Below are positions 38,867 through 49,961 of a stretch of 64,000 nucleotides of DNA, in pieces. This DNA is from Xiphophorus maculatus (Eukaryota > Chordata > Actinopteri > Cyprinodontiformes > Poeciliidae), in NCBI RefSeq assembly GCF_002775205.1, contig NC_036459.1:5463466-5527465 (forward strand), given 5' to 3'. Under the pieces are notes generated by a model, which made no database searches, had not been told where the DNA came from, and worked only from the letters and a program-made list of their open reading frames with translations. Position numbers and translations under genes: made by a program. Every line of letters starts with the position of its first letter. Positions within the stretch are counted from its first letter, which is position 1.

Positions 38867-40708
38867 GCAGCAGAAACCCAGAAGAACTGGAAGCATCAGC
38901 AGGAGATGAACTGGACCTCTAGGATCACTGATGCTGCAGCTGAGGAAGAGGAGGACGATGAAGGTGAAGCTGCCATCCTCAGACTTCTTGTTTATCAACC
39001 CAAGAAAGCAGAAAACCTGCAGAAAATCAGCTGAAGAAGAACCACGAGGAGCTGGAGACGTCCGGCGCCCTCTAGTGGCTGATTGAACTACTGCACTGGG
39101 AGAACTGGACCTTGACGCTACTGCAGCTCAGCGGCTGGTTTCTCTCTGAATGGACCAATCAGAACCAAAGAGGATTCAGCTCTGAGACAATTATTTACAA
39201 CTACATACAGTAGTTACACATATGCACAACATGTTAGTGTTTCTAAACACTTATCTAGAGTTTAGAAAACATAAAAAACTATCAGGAGTTGTCAGAGGAA
39301 AGTTTTAAAACATTAAAACTTAACCGTTGAAATGAAACCATATAATTGTTTACTAAAATATTTCTTCATTGCTCCTGTAACAATAAAACGTAATAAATGT
39401 CTTGTGTTTTTATAAGACTTTTATATCAGTGTTTTCAGAGTCCAGGTTTCATTTATTAGAGAAACTCAACATCTGCTTTATTATAAATACATTTTCTTTC
39501 TAGTTTTCCTTTTTTTCTTTTTAAAAAAAGGAAACCCACCTAAATTTAAAAGAATTAAAACAGTGATATCTAACATATTATGTCTTGACTGTCTGGTTGT
39601 TGATTCTCAGTTGTCTAAAGTAGGTTTGATTCATTTTTCATCAGGATGTTTTAAGAGGTTATGAAGAGCTTTAAAAACCCAACTTACCGCAGAGATGAGA
39701 TATTATCCCACTTTCTCAGTCAGGAGAACATCCGATTGGCTGGTCAGTGTCCTGCTGGTTCTCTCTTATCTCTACCTGCTGCAGAAATGAACCGATCCAT
39801 CTAATTCATCTAGGAGGGGTGGAAGTGTGTCATTAAAGAGAGAAATGGGAAAAAAACTGCATCATATATGGTATATTTATGATGTAATAGTTAACAATAC
39901 AGGGTTTATAATTACCTGACTGATATGAAAATGCATATTTCACCAAATGCTAAATAATAAATAACAGTCCAAGTGATGCTTTTATGGGCTATTTGTAATT
40001 GTAAACGATGACGTCATTCGCTGACATAAACAAGATGAGGCTGCTGAAGGTTTGTTGCACCTTCTGTGTATTTTTTTTTTATCTTGTTTTTGTTCCCAGT
40101 TCTTTTCTCATTTCATTTTCAAATTAGAACAGAAAAATCCTCACTTCTATAAGTGAGCCCGGTGCTGGAAATTGGACACGATTCGCTTTTAAATATGCGA
40201 ATCGTACTCAGAAGCATCAACTTAACTTCTGAGTACAGAAGCGGTCTGCGGTCATCAGCGTTTTTATGATTTGATTTCTTTAGAACTTATGTAAAGAAAA
40301 CCACAAGTATTATAGACATTTAGTTATTATTATCGGTTACTTTCTGAAAGATGTGAAACAGAATATAGAAACAATAAGTTGTGTATTGAATAATGTTTAA
40401 AATTTGTGCTGAAATTTGGCTTTTTCATCCATGATTCTTCTCATTGTTGTTTGGACGCCGAACGTCATCTTAGCATTTGCTTGCTAGATGGATCATTATC
40501 AGCTGCGACCACAAGAGGGCGGTAGAGGAACAAAAAGAAAATCATCTTTGTTTATTACAGTGAGCTCTTTGCACCTGCCGCGCTGACTTCACAACCGCAT
40601 GCGCAAATGCGGCTCTTTTTTTCCGCTTTGAGTTACTATGACAGCTAGAAAAGACAAAGTGTCGTTTCAGACGAAAATAAAACCATACTATGAACATTGC
40701 TTTCTTCC
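38867..40708. other. intergenic DNA between the direct repeats
   Basis: No gene is supported. 38870-39130 looks like decayed coding sequence (see the previous entry). The remainder is AT-rich with no recognised element. Confidence 0.4.
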
Positions 40709-42890
40709 TACACTGTAAAAAAAAATATCCGTAAATTTTACAGTTAAATAAAGTAAACCATGAAAATTTAAAACCGTAAATTAGAAATCAGTTTTCCCAG
40801 AACCTTGGGTGGATGGGGTCTGCCCAAGGTTGAGAACTATGTACTGGCTATACAAGCAAGAATTATTTCACTGTGGGCTACCCAAAAACAAGCTGATCCA
40901 TGGCTTGAGATTGAGGAAAGTGTTTGTAAACCTTGTCGCCCTATAAATATGTTAAATAAACAAAACAGAGAACTGCCACTTATGGTCAAAGATATTTTTT
41001 TAATTACTAATACTATTAAGGCATGGGGCATTTTGAGGAAAATGTTTGGTCAGAACAAATATTTTTCATCTCTGACAACACTGGTAGATAATCCGGATCT
41101 GACAGTAGAGGGCGCTGGACCTGATCTCAGGTCTTGGCAAGAGGCTGGCATTACTAGAATACACGATCTATGGAACAATGGGAAATTCAAGACATTTGAG
41201 GACTTAAGAACACAATATAACATTGTCTCCAGGGACTTTTATAAATATCTTCAAATAAGGCATTACGTTAAGGCAAAAATGGACTCACTTGAGTTCCAAG
41301 GGGATTATTATTTACTTGAAAACAGTATTCTCGATTGTCATAAACGTGGGAGATTTGTGTCAAGATTCTATGCTAAATTACAAGCCCTAAAGAAAGATAA
41401 TATGGAGAATTTGAGATCAACCTGGAACATAACTCTGAAAAGTACAATTGATTCAGAAGCATGGGAAGACATTTTGACTCTGCCTTCTAGAATCTCAGTA
41501 TGTAACCGTTACAAAGAAATGCAATATAATATTTTACATAACGTATACATATCTCCATATATATATAGCAAGTACACACCAGGAAGCTCTCCAAATTGTC
41601 CCAAATGTAAAATAATTACAGGGACTAGAATTCACTGTTTATGGGAGTGTAAAACTATAGAGGCATTCTGGCGAGCAGTATGTCGAGAAATTAGCTCCGC
41701 TATAGGACAAACACTTCTCCCTAGTCCAGTCCAGTGTCTCCTTGGGTTCATACCCAGTCATCTGGATACTCACAAAGAAACTGTGCAATTTCTATTGATG
41801 TTGGCCAGAAAATCAATAATGCTTAAATGGGTTGGTTGTGATGCCCCTTCAATCCAGCTATGGAAAAATTTACTTTCTGAAGTTATTGTATTAGAAAGAT
41901 TGAGATATTGTATGAATGGGAAATTTAATGCTTTTAAAAAAAGATGGGAACGTATTCTTGAACACTTCAAAATTCCAAAATTAAAAAACCAGTAATGTGA
42001 ATCCGAATGACGTGTATGTATAAATTGGTTATGTTTCTCATATGATGCTGTAATTTATGTACATGCCTCTGATTTTGACTTTGTCTTGTTTTTTGTATCA
42101 GTGCTGTATAAGTTTTGCCTTGTTATTGTTCTTTCTTTTTCTGTTTTTGTATAAATGTTCAAAAATACCTAATAAACACAATTATAAAAAAAAAAAAAAA
42201 AGAAATCAGTTTTAGACTGTTTCTTGAACAAGTAATTACCGTAAATAAGATAATTAGGAAAAAATGTAATTTTTACTGGGGGTTTTTTTCAGAAAATTTA
42301 CATTGCCCTGCTGTTAAAACAAATCTTGTAATACTTTTAACAGTAATATGCTGTAATTTTTCTAGTAGTACATACTGTAGTTTTTGCACTCATCTTTCTT
42401 AAATAATACAGTTAGTAGCTGTCAAGAATGCATACTGTTGTGACAATTACAGAAACATACCGTAATTTTTCTAGCAATGTATACCGTAGTTTTTGCATTC
42501 AATAATTATGAAGTATACAGTTCGAAACTGTTCAATATGCATACTGCTGTGGCAATTACAAAAATATACTATAATTTTTCTAGCAGTGTATATCGTAATT
42601 TTTACATGTATAATTAATCTAAAGTATACAGGTCAAAACTGTCAATATGCATACTGTTGTGGAAATGAAAAAAGAAATTGTAGTAGCGCTGTAACCTTTG
42701 CATTTAATTCTCCTGACAGCCCAAATTATGTAAAAATAAACAAATACTTGCAATCGTCTTAAGTTGTGGGTCCTGAATCTGGAATCTACTAAAGTTTGAC
42801 TTTTTGAATGGAATTATGGAAATTAAATATCTTTCCACGAAATGTTCTGTACTGTAAATGATCTTGTTGCCAATATTGGATTTTCTTTCA
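40709..42890 (+). repeat. direct repeat unit, copy 2, split by an L1 insertion
   Basis: Same sequence as 37901-38644, present as 40709-40795 and 42201-42890. The interruption is an L1 fragment with a duplicated 13-bp target. The two copies differ by few substitutions, so the duplication is young. Confidence 0.8.
40796..42200 (+). mobile_element. 5'-truncated L1 retrotransposon with perfect target-site duplication
   Basis: Inserted sequence flanked by AGAAATCAGTTTT on both sides (40783-40795 and 42201-42213) and ending in a poly(A) tract before 42201. The open frame 40805-41995 (396 residues) is the C-terminal part of L1-group ORF2, after the reverse transcriptase core: GGWGLPKVENYVLAIQARI, then FYKYLQIRHYVKAK and the Cys/His motif C-x2-C-x9-H-x3-C (about 41597-41654). 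It has no frameshift. It belongs to a different subfamily from the longer L1 at 53.7 kb. Truncation at the 5' end and poly(A) are expected from target-primed reverse transcription. Confidence 0.88.
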
Positions 42891-42999
42891 TTAACAAATA
42901 AATTAAAATAATCTGTACTCAGTCACAGAAAATGTTTTAGAGATATTTGTAGTCTATATTGTAATATAATTTATTCGGTTTAACAAAAGTCATGTAAGT

Positions 43000-43240
43000 C
43001 AAGTTTCCTGCCCGTAGCCCTGGCAGGCAGCCTGTAGTCAGTCTTAATTAATGGGGCCCCTGCACCTGGTCCGCGCGGACAGGCGAAGTGGAGTTCTGGC
43101 GGAAGTTTGGAAGTGGTGGATTTGAGGACCCGTCGCACTCGGTGGTTCGCGTTTTTGTCCAGCTATTCCGCTCAGATTGTGCAGAGACTTCATCATCCAA
43201 CCTTCTCCGTCGGATCGGCTCTCGTTCTCAGGTAAGGAAA
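43000..43240 (+). promoter_or_regulatory. possible 5' UTR/promoter of the C2H2 relic
   Basis: A GC-rich stretch ends in a strong donor (TCTCAG then GTAAGG, about 43231). It precedes the C2H2-encoding frame at 43421 by about 190 bases and may be the untranslated first exon of the same element. Inferred from composition and splice signal only. Confidence 0.35.
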
Positions 43241-43420
43241 TATTGCGGAAAATTTCAGAAAACAAATAGTTTGAGTTGCATTCGGTTGGTTGAAAAGACA
43301 TTTCAGGGGAAACGAGGAGAAAAAGAAGTTGTGGAAAGTTAGCCTCTCCACAAAGCTATTGCTTACATCCGTTTTGTATCGCCATCGCTGTAAGCTATCC
43401 ATCGAAGTAATATATTTAAG

Positions 43421-45270
43421 ATGTATTCATGCAACCTGTGTGCAGAAACAGTTAAATCTGTTAAAGCCTTTGTTCTCCATCGCAAACTGCATCGCAACGA
43501 ACCGAGGCGTATGTTCAAGTGTGTTCACTTCTATCGTCGTCATAATAGCATGCCAAGAGTTGCTCTGGGCACAAGTTTAACGAAATTAAAATACACAGTT
43601 CCACTTTGTAAATGGCAGTGTGAAGGGATAAAAGCTTTGGTTGTTCACTTGAAGGAGCTTATAGTAGAGGGGCGCCAAGTAACTTGCCCTGTGAAAGGGT
43701 GCACCTCTGTGTTTCGTGTAAAATCTTCCTTTACCTCTCACATCTCCAGGAAAGATAAAAATTATTTGGAAAATGTGATTTGTGAAACAAGTAATGAAGA
43801 TACTCAGAGTGCTGCAAGTGCTATTTTTTGCTCCTATTTTTCCCCATACAACAATCTTGAAACGTTGGTCTTTCTAAGATTGTGTGGTGTGTTACGGTAG
43901 ATCGTCGTTGCCGCTCCGATCCAAATCAGGGGTTTTCCCCGACTGGGATCGTAACGCACCCTGTTGAATGTGACAGGCAGCCAATCAGAAAGCGCGGATT
44001 CTCCTCGTGCTTTCTGAGGGGAAATTACGTCGGGGAATCCCAAACAGCTGATACGGCGCAACACGAAGTCCAGCGGACATCGGAGATGATACGTGGAAAC
44101 AACATTAATGTTTATTCAACACGCAAAGAATGTAGAAATGACAAGAGGAGGAGCTGGAGCGAAATTGCTACCGCAGTTGATAAACCCGGTAACTTTTCAG
44201 CTGTTCTTCGTTAATGATTTTCATTCAGGCAGGACTTTACGCTGACACTAGAGCCACATGCATTGCAGGTAGATTGTAGTAAAGCATTGATTAATGCCTG
44301 GTTTTAAAATTAGTTCACTGGACTTGTAGCCATTATTTTGTGCCCATTGTTGGACACCACACGGCAGGAACGAACCGATCGAACCGTTAAACCTAGGATT
44401 TCTGTCGGCTAATGTTTGGTCTCTCAGGTTTTGAAAATGGGCCGACAATCGGCCGACAGCTCTAAGATCGTGTCGTGTGCGCTGGGCTTTACACTGAGGA
44501 AATGAGAAAGGAGGGTCAGCGGAGAGCACCGGAGTTGAGCCTTTTTTCATTCGGAGGCCGGAAGAGACGATAATGCCGATAATTGAAATGACGTGGATAG
44601 TTTTAATTTATCGTACGATTAAGTGATTTATCGTTTATTGGCAGGGTCTAACGATGGCTCACGGCGTTTCAAAAGCCGATGTTCTCTCCGACCGTGACGA
44701 CGGTAAGGTGTTTACGTCCAATGTATTTTTTTCAAGAAAACCAAAAATCTCTCAAGCTGGTTCTCTGGTTCTTTGGGATCTGCAAAAGAAAAAAAGCACA
44801 AGATCTTTGCCGTTTACTTTTCTCTACTCAATATGCCACCCCATGTCCGATCAAAGACCGATCATATGCGGTCGGTCTTGTTGTGTAGAGAGAAGGATTT
44901 CAAGGAATTTGGCCATTCCAGAGTTTTTTCGGAACTGTTGACTGACTTGAAAATACTAGAGGAGAATGGGATAACTATGGCAGACGAATCAGTCGCGAAA
45001 GGAGCACCGTATGGCATCGCCGGAGACAACCCGGGCTCTCGCCGCATCGGGGGTTTTACGGAAAATGTCAGTACATCTCAGTACTTCTGCAGATATTGTC
45101 TGATTACTCGGTCTGAATTTCAGAGTGAAAATCCAGCCATCATCGGACCAGAGCGGACTCCAGAAACGTATCGATCTGCCACTAAACAGCTGGAAAGAGA
45201 GGATGTGACAGAAGTGCAGTGGATTAAGTTCAGGTCAGTGTTTAATACTTTAGAGAACTTTAATGTTTGA
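43421..45270 (+). pseudogene. N-terminal and central relic of the C2H2/transposase-like multicopy fish gene family
   Basis: 43421-43900 encodes MYSCNLCAETVKSVKAFVLH, a C2H2 finger (C-x2-C-x12-H-x3-H), and later CPVKGCTSVFRVKSSFTSH, a second finger whose last His is replaced by Asp. A finger between them seems deleted. After an unrelated insertion (about 43900-44650), 44654-44770 and 44773-45270 resume in different frames with HKIFAVYFSLLNMPPHVRSK, GIAGDNPGSRRIGGFTENV and the cysteine pair CRYC, then IIGPERTPETYR. I recognise 'GDN.GS..IGGF' plus 'FCR.C' as the central region of large uncharacterised multicopy proteins in fish. The nature of the catalytic domain, if any, is unknown to me. Frameshifts, deletion and insertion show that the copy is inactive. 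The frame ends at the tRNA-like array. Confidence 0.5.
43900..44650. mobile_element. probable DNA-transposon fragment inside the C2H2 relic
   Basis: Interrupts the relic reading frame. It includes a short stretch near 44120-44190 that resembles part of a MADF/Myb-like domain (SWSEIATAVDKPG), found in PIF/Harbinger-type elements, and a TTTATCGTACGATTAAG stretch near 44611. Ends and target duplication are not identified, so the class is uncertain. Confidence 0.3.
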
Positions 45271-45289
45271 CTCTTTCAGAGAGACATCA

Positions 45290-46020
45290 AATGTCTCACG
45301 AGTCCAGCTCGTGACCCGTTATCATTATTTTGTAAGCAAAACGGGCCTAGCGGTACTTGTACAAGTTCGAATCGATCAGTTTTCAGTCGCTCGGTCGGCA
45401 CAACGCATAGCGTCTGCGCCTTGGACACACGCACCATGGGTTCGAGTCCAGCTTATTACTCGGTATCAGACTTTTTTTTCCAGCCAAACCTACGCGGTGG
45501 TATTTGTAGAAGTTCGAATCGATCAATTTTCAGTCGCTCGGTCGGCACAACGGATAGCGTCTGCACTTTGGACACATGCATCCTGGGTTCGAGTCCAGCC
45601 TATTACTCGGTATCAGACTTTTTTTTTCAGCCAAACCTACGTGGTGGTATTTGTAGAAGATTGAATGCATTAGTTGTCAATCGCTCCGTTGGCACAACGG
45701 ATAGCGTCTGCGCTTTGGACACATGAATTCTGTGTACGAGTCCAGCTCGTGACCTGTCATCATTATTTTGTAAGCAAAACGGGCTCAGCGGTACTTGTGC
45801 AAGTTCGAATCGATCAGTTGTCAGTCGCTCGGTCGGCACAATGGATAGCGTCTGTGCCTTGGACACATGCACCATGGGTTCGAGTCCAGCTTGTGACCTG
45901 TTATCGTCCTTTTGGAAGCAAAGTCTGCTTAGTGGATACTTGTGCAAGTTTGAATCGATCGGTTTTCAGCTGCCTGGCTGGCGCAACGGATAGTGTCTGT
46001 GCTTTGGACACCTGAATCCT
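45290..46020 (+). repeat. tandem array of tRNA-Arg-like units (~146 bp)
   Basis: Five units start near 45367, 45515, 45660, 45806 and 45951 with spacing 145-148 bp, preceded by a partial unit. Each has an A-box-like region (GGCACAACGGATAGCG) and most have an exact B box (GGTTCGAGTCC) about 45 bases later, as in RNA polymerase III promoters. The head is close to tRNA-Arg (TGGCGCAATGGATAGCG, GGTTCGAGTCC). Two spacer types alternate: one with 'CTCGTGACCCGTTATCATT' and one with 'TTATTACTCGGTATCAGAC' followed by a T run. Unit 3 has a damaged B box and unit 5 is cut by the satellite before its B box. This looks like a tRNA-derived SINE amplified in tandem, not functional tRNA genes, because no standard anticodon arm or acceptor stem can be folded by eye. 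Confidence 0.65.
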
Positions 46021-48655
46021 GTCGTTTTTTGGGACATTTTCGACGTCATAGTATAGCATGTCATTTTTTTGGACATTTTAGACGTAATAGTATAGCATGT
46101 CATTTTTTTTTAGAATTTCGACGTCATAGTATAGCACGTCGTTTTTTTGGACATTTTCGACGTCATAGTATATATAGCATGTCGTTTTTTGCACATTTTC
46201 GACGTCATAGTATAGCACGTCGTTTTTTTGGACATTTTCGACGTCATAGTATATATAGCATGTCGTTTTTTGCACATTTTCGACGTCATAGTATAGCATG
46301 TCGTTTTTTCGACATTTTCGACATCATAGTATATAGCATGTCGTTTTTTTGACATTTTCGACGTCATAGTATAGCACGTCGTTTTTTTGGACATTTTCGA
46401 CGTCATAGTATATATAGCATGTCGTTTTTTGCACATTTTCGACGTCATAGTATAGCATGTCGTTTTTTCGACATTTTCGACATCATAGTATATAGCATGT
46501 CGTTTTTTTGACATTTTCGACGTCATAGTATAGCACGTCGTTTTTTTGGACATTTTCGACGTCATAGTATATATAGCATGTCGTTTTTTGCACATTTTCG
46601 ACGTCATAGTATAGCATGTCGTTTTTTTGGACATTTTCGACGTCATAGTATAGCATGTCGTTTTTTCGACATTTTCGAAGTCATAGTATAGCATGTCGTT
46701 TTTTTGACATTTTCGACGTCATAGTATAGCATGTCATTTTTTTTTAGATTTTCGACGTCATAGTATAGCATGTCATTTTTTTGGACACTTTCGACGTCAT
46801 AGTATAGCATGTCATTTTTTTTTAGAATTTCGACGTCATAGTATAGCATGTCATTTTTTTTTAGAATTTCGACGTCATAGTATAGCATGTCATTTTTTTT
46901 TAGAATTTCGACGTCATAGTATAACATGTCATTTTTTTGGACATTTTCGACGTCATAGTATAGCATGTTGTTTTTTTGGACATTTTCGACGTCATAGTAT
47001 AGCATGTCGTTCTTTTGACATTTTCGACGTCATAGTATAGCATGTAGGTTTTTTGACATTTTCGAAGTCATATCATGTCGTTTTTTTGGACATTTTCAAC
47101 GTCATAGTATAGCACGTCGTTTTTTTTGGACATTTTCGACGTCATAGTATAGCATGTCGTTTTTTCGACATTTTCGACGTCATAGTATAGCATGTCGTTT
47201 TTTCGACATTTTCGACGTCATAGTATAGCATCATAGTATACTATGATGTCAAAAATGTCGAAAAAACGACATGCTATACTATGTCGTTTTTTTTGGACAT
47301 TTTCGATGTCATAGTATAGCATGTCGGTTTTTCGACATTTTCGACGTCAGAGTATATTTGACATTTTCGACGTCATAGTACAGCATGTCGTTTTTTTGGA
47401 CATTTTCGACGTCATAGTATAGCATGTCATTTTTTTTGACATTTTCGACGTCATAGTATATAGCATGTCGTTTTTTTGACATTTTTGACGTCATGGTATA
47501 GCGTGTCATTTTTTTGGACATTTTCAACGTCATAGTATAGCGTGTCGTTTTTTTGGACATTTTCGACGTCATAGTATAGCATGTCATTTCTTGGACATTT
47601 TCGACGTCATAGTATAGCATGTCGTTTTTTTGACATTTTCGACGTCATAGTATAGCATGTCGTTTTTTTGACATTTTCGACGTCATAGTATAGCATGTCG
47701 TTTTTTTTACATTTTCGACGTCATAGTATATAGCATGTCGTTTTTTTGACATTTTCGACGTCATAGTATAGCATGTCGTTTTTTTTTACATTTTCAACGT
47801 CATAGTATAGCATGTCATTTTTATGGACATTTTCGACGTCATAGTATAGCACTTCGTTTTTATGGACATTTTCGACGTCATAGTATATATAGCATGTCGG
47901 TTTTTGCACATTTTCGACGTCATAGTATAGCACGTCGTTTTTATGGACATTTTCGACGTCATAGTATAGCATGTCGTATATTTGGACATTTTTGACGTCA
48001 TAGTATAGCATGTCGTTTTTTGCACATTTTCGACGTCATAGTATAGCATGTCGTTTTTTTGGACATTTTCGACGTCATAGTATAGCATGTCGTTTTTTCG
48101 ACATTTTCGAAGTCATAGTATAGCATGTCGTTTTTTTGACATTTTCGACGTCATAGTATAGCATGTCATTTTTTTTTAGATTTTCGACGTCATAGTATAG
48201 CATGTCATTTTTTTGGACACTTTCGACGTCATAGTATAGCATGTCATTTTTTTTTAGAATTTCGACGTCATAGTATAGCATGTCATTTTTTTTTAGAATT
48301 TCGACGTCATAGTATAACATGTCATTTTTTTGGACATTTTCGACGTCATAGTATAGCATGTTGTTTTTTTGGACATTTTCGACGTCATAGTATAGCATGT
48401 CGTTCTTTTGACATTTTCGACGTCATAGTATAGCATGTAGGTTTTTTGACATTTTCGAAGTCATATCATGTCGTTTTTTTGGACATTTTCAACGTCATAG
48501 TATAGCATGTCGTTTTTTTTGGACATTTTCGACGTCATAGTATATATAGCATGTCGTTTTTTTGGACATTTTCGACGTCATAGTATAGCATGACGTTTTT
48601 TTCGACATTTTCGACGTCATAGTATAGCATGTCGTTTTTTCGACATTTTCGACGT

Positions 48656-48745
48656 CATAGTATAGCATGTCGTTTTTTCGACATTTTTGACATCATAGTA
48701 TACTATGATGTCAAAAATGTCGAAAAAACGACATGCTATACTATG
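48656..48745. repeat. 90-bp perfect palindrome in the satellite
   Basis: Bases 48656-48700 are the exact inverse complement of 48701-48745, with no spacer (centre AGTA/TACT). The right arm is a satellite unit in inverted orientation, after which the array returns to the forward orientation. Perfect arms longer than one unit indicate a recent inverted duplication. Confidence 0.95.
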
Positions 48746-49871
48746 TCGTTTTTTTTGGACATTTTCGATGTGCATGTCGGTTTTTGCACATTTTCGACAT
48801 CATAATATAGCATGTCGTTTTTTTAGACATTTTCGACGTCATAGTATAGCATGTCGTTTTTTCGACATTTTCGACGTCAGAGTATATTTGACATTTTCGA
48901 CGTCATAGTACAGTATGTCGTTTTTTTGGACATTTTCGACGTCATAGTATAGCATGTCGTTTTTTTGGACATTTTCGACGTCATAGTATAGCATGTCATT
49001 TTTTTTTACATTTTCGACGTCATAGTATATAGCATGTCGTTTTTTTGACATTTTTGACGTCATGGTATAGCGTGTCATTTTTTTTGACATTTTCGACGTC
49101 ATAGTATAGCGTGTCGTTTTTTTGGACATTTTCGACGTCATAGTATAGCATCTCATTTTTTTGGAAATTTTCGACGTCATAGTATAGCATGTCGTTCTTT
49201 TGACATTTTCGACGTCATAGTATAGCATGTCATTTTTTTTTAGAATTTCGACGTCATAGTATAGCATGTCATTTCTTGGACATTTTCGACGTCATAGTAT
49301 AGCATGTCGTTTTTTTGACATTTTCGACGTCATAGTATAGCATGTCGTTTTTTTGACATTTTCGACGTCATAGTATAGCATGTCGTTTTTTTTACATTTT
49401 CGACGTCATAGTATATAGCATGTCGTTTTTTTGACATTTTCGACGTCATAGTATAGCATGTCGTTTTTTTTACATTTTCAACGTCATAGTATAGCATGTC
49501 ATTTTTATGGACATTTTCGACGTCATAGTATAGCATGTCGTTTTTATGGACATTTTCGACGTCATAGTATAGCATGTTGTTTTTTTGGACATTTTCGACG
49601 TCATAGTATAGCATGTCGTTCTTTTGACATTTTCGACGTCATAGTATAGCATGTAGGTTTTTTGACATTTTCGAAGTCATATCATGTCGTTTTTTTGGAC
49701 ATTTTCAACGTCATAGTATAGCATGTCGTTTTTTTTGGACATTTTCGACGTCATAGTATATATAGCATGTCGTTTTTTTGGACATTTTCGACGTCATAGT
49801 ATAGCATGACGTTTTTTCGACATTTTCGACGTCATAGTATAGCATGTCGTTTTTTCGACATTTTCGACGTC

Positions 49872-49961
49872 ATAGTATAGCATGTCGTTTTTTTCGACAT
49901 TTTTGACATCATAGTATACTATGATGTCAAAAATGTCGAAAAAACGACATGCTATACTATG
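49872..49961. repeat. second palindrome, one-base slip
   Basis: Centre at 49916/49917, exactly 1216 bases after the first palindrome centre. The inner 56 bases (49889-49944) are a perfect palindrome, and beyond a T7/A6 difference the arms match again. It is the duplicated copy of the first palindrome within a higher-order repeat. Confidence 0.9.

Noticed and set aside
37901-42890. LTR retrotransposon with the direct repeats as LTRs
   Set aside because: The repeats do not have TG...CA ends, no primer-binding site or gag/pol is seen between them, and the internal part is only about 2 kb.
45367-45960. Functional tRNA-Arg gene cluster
   Set aside because: The A and B boxes are good but no proper anticodon or acceptor stem can be paired, and the units differ in the middle.
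45263-46015. Overlapping open frames in the tRNA-like array
   Set aside because: They follow the tandem repeat units and have no homology that I recognise.
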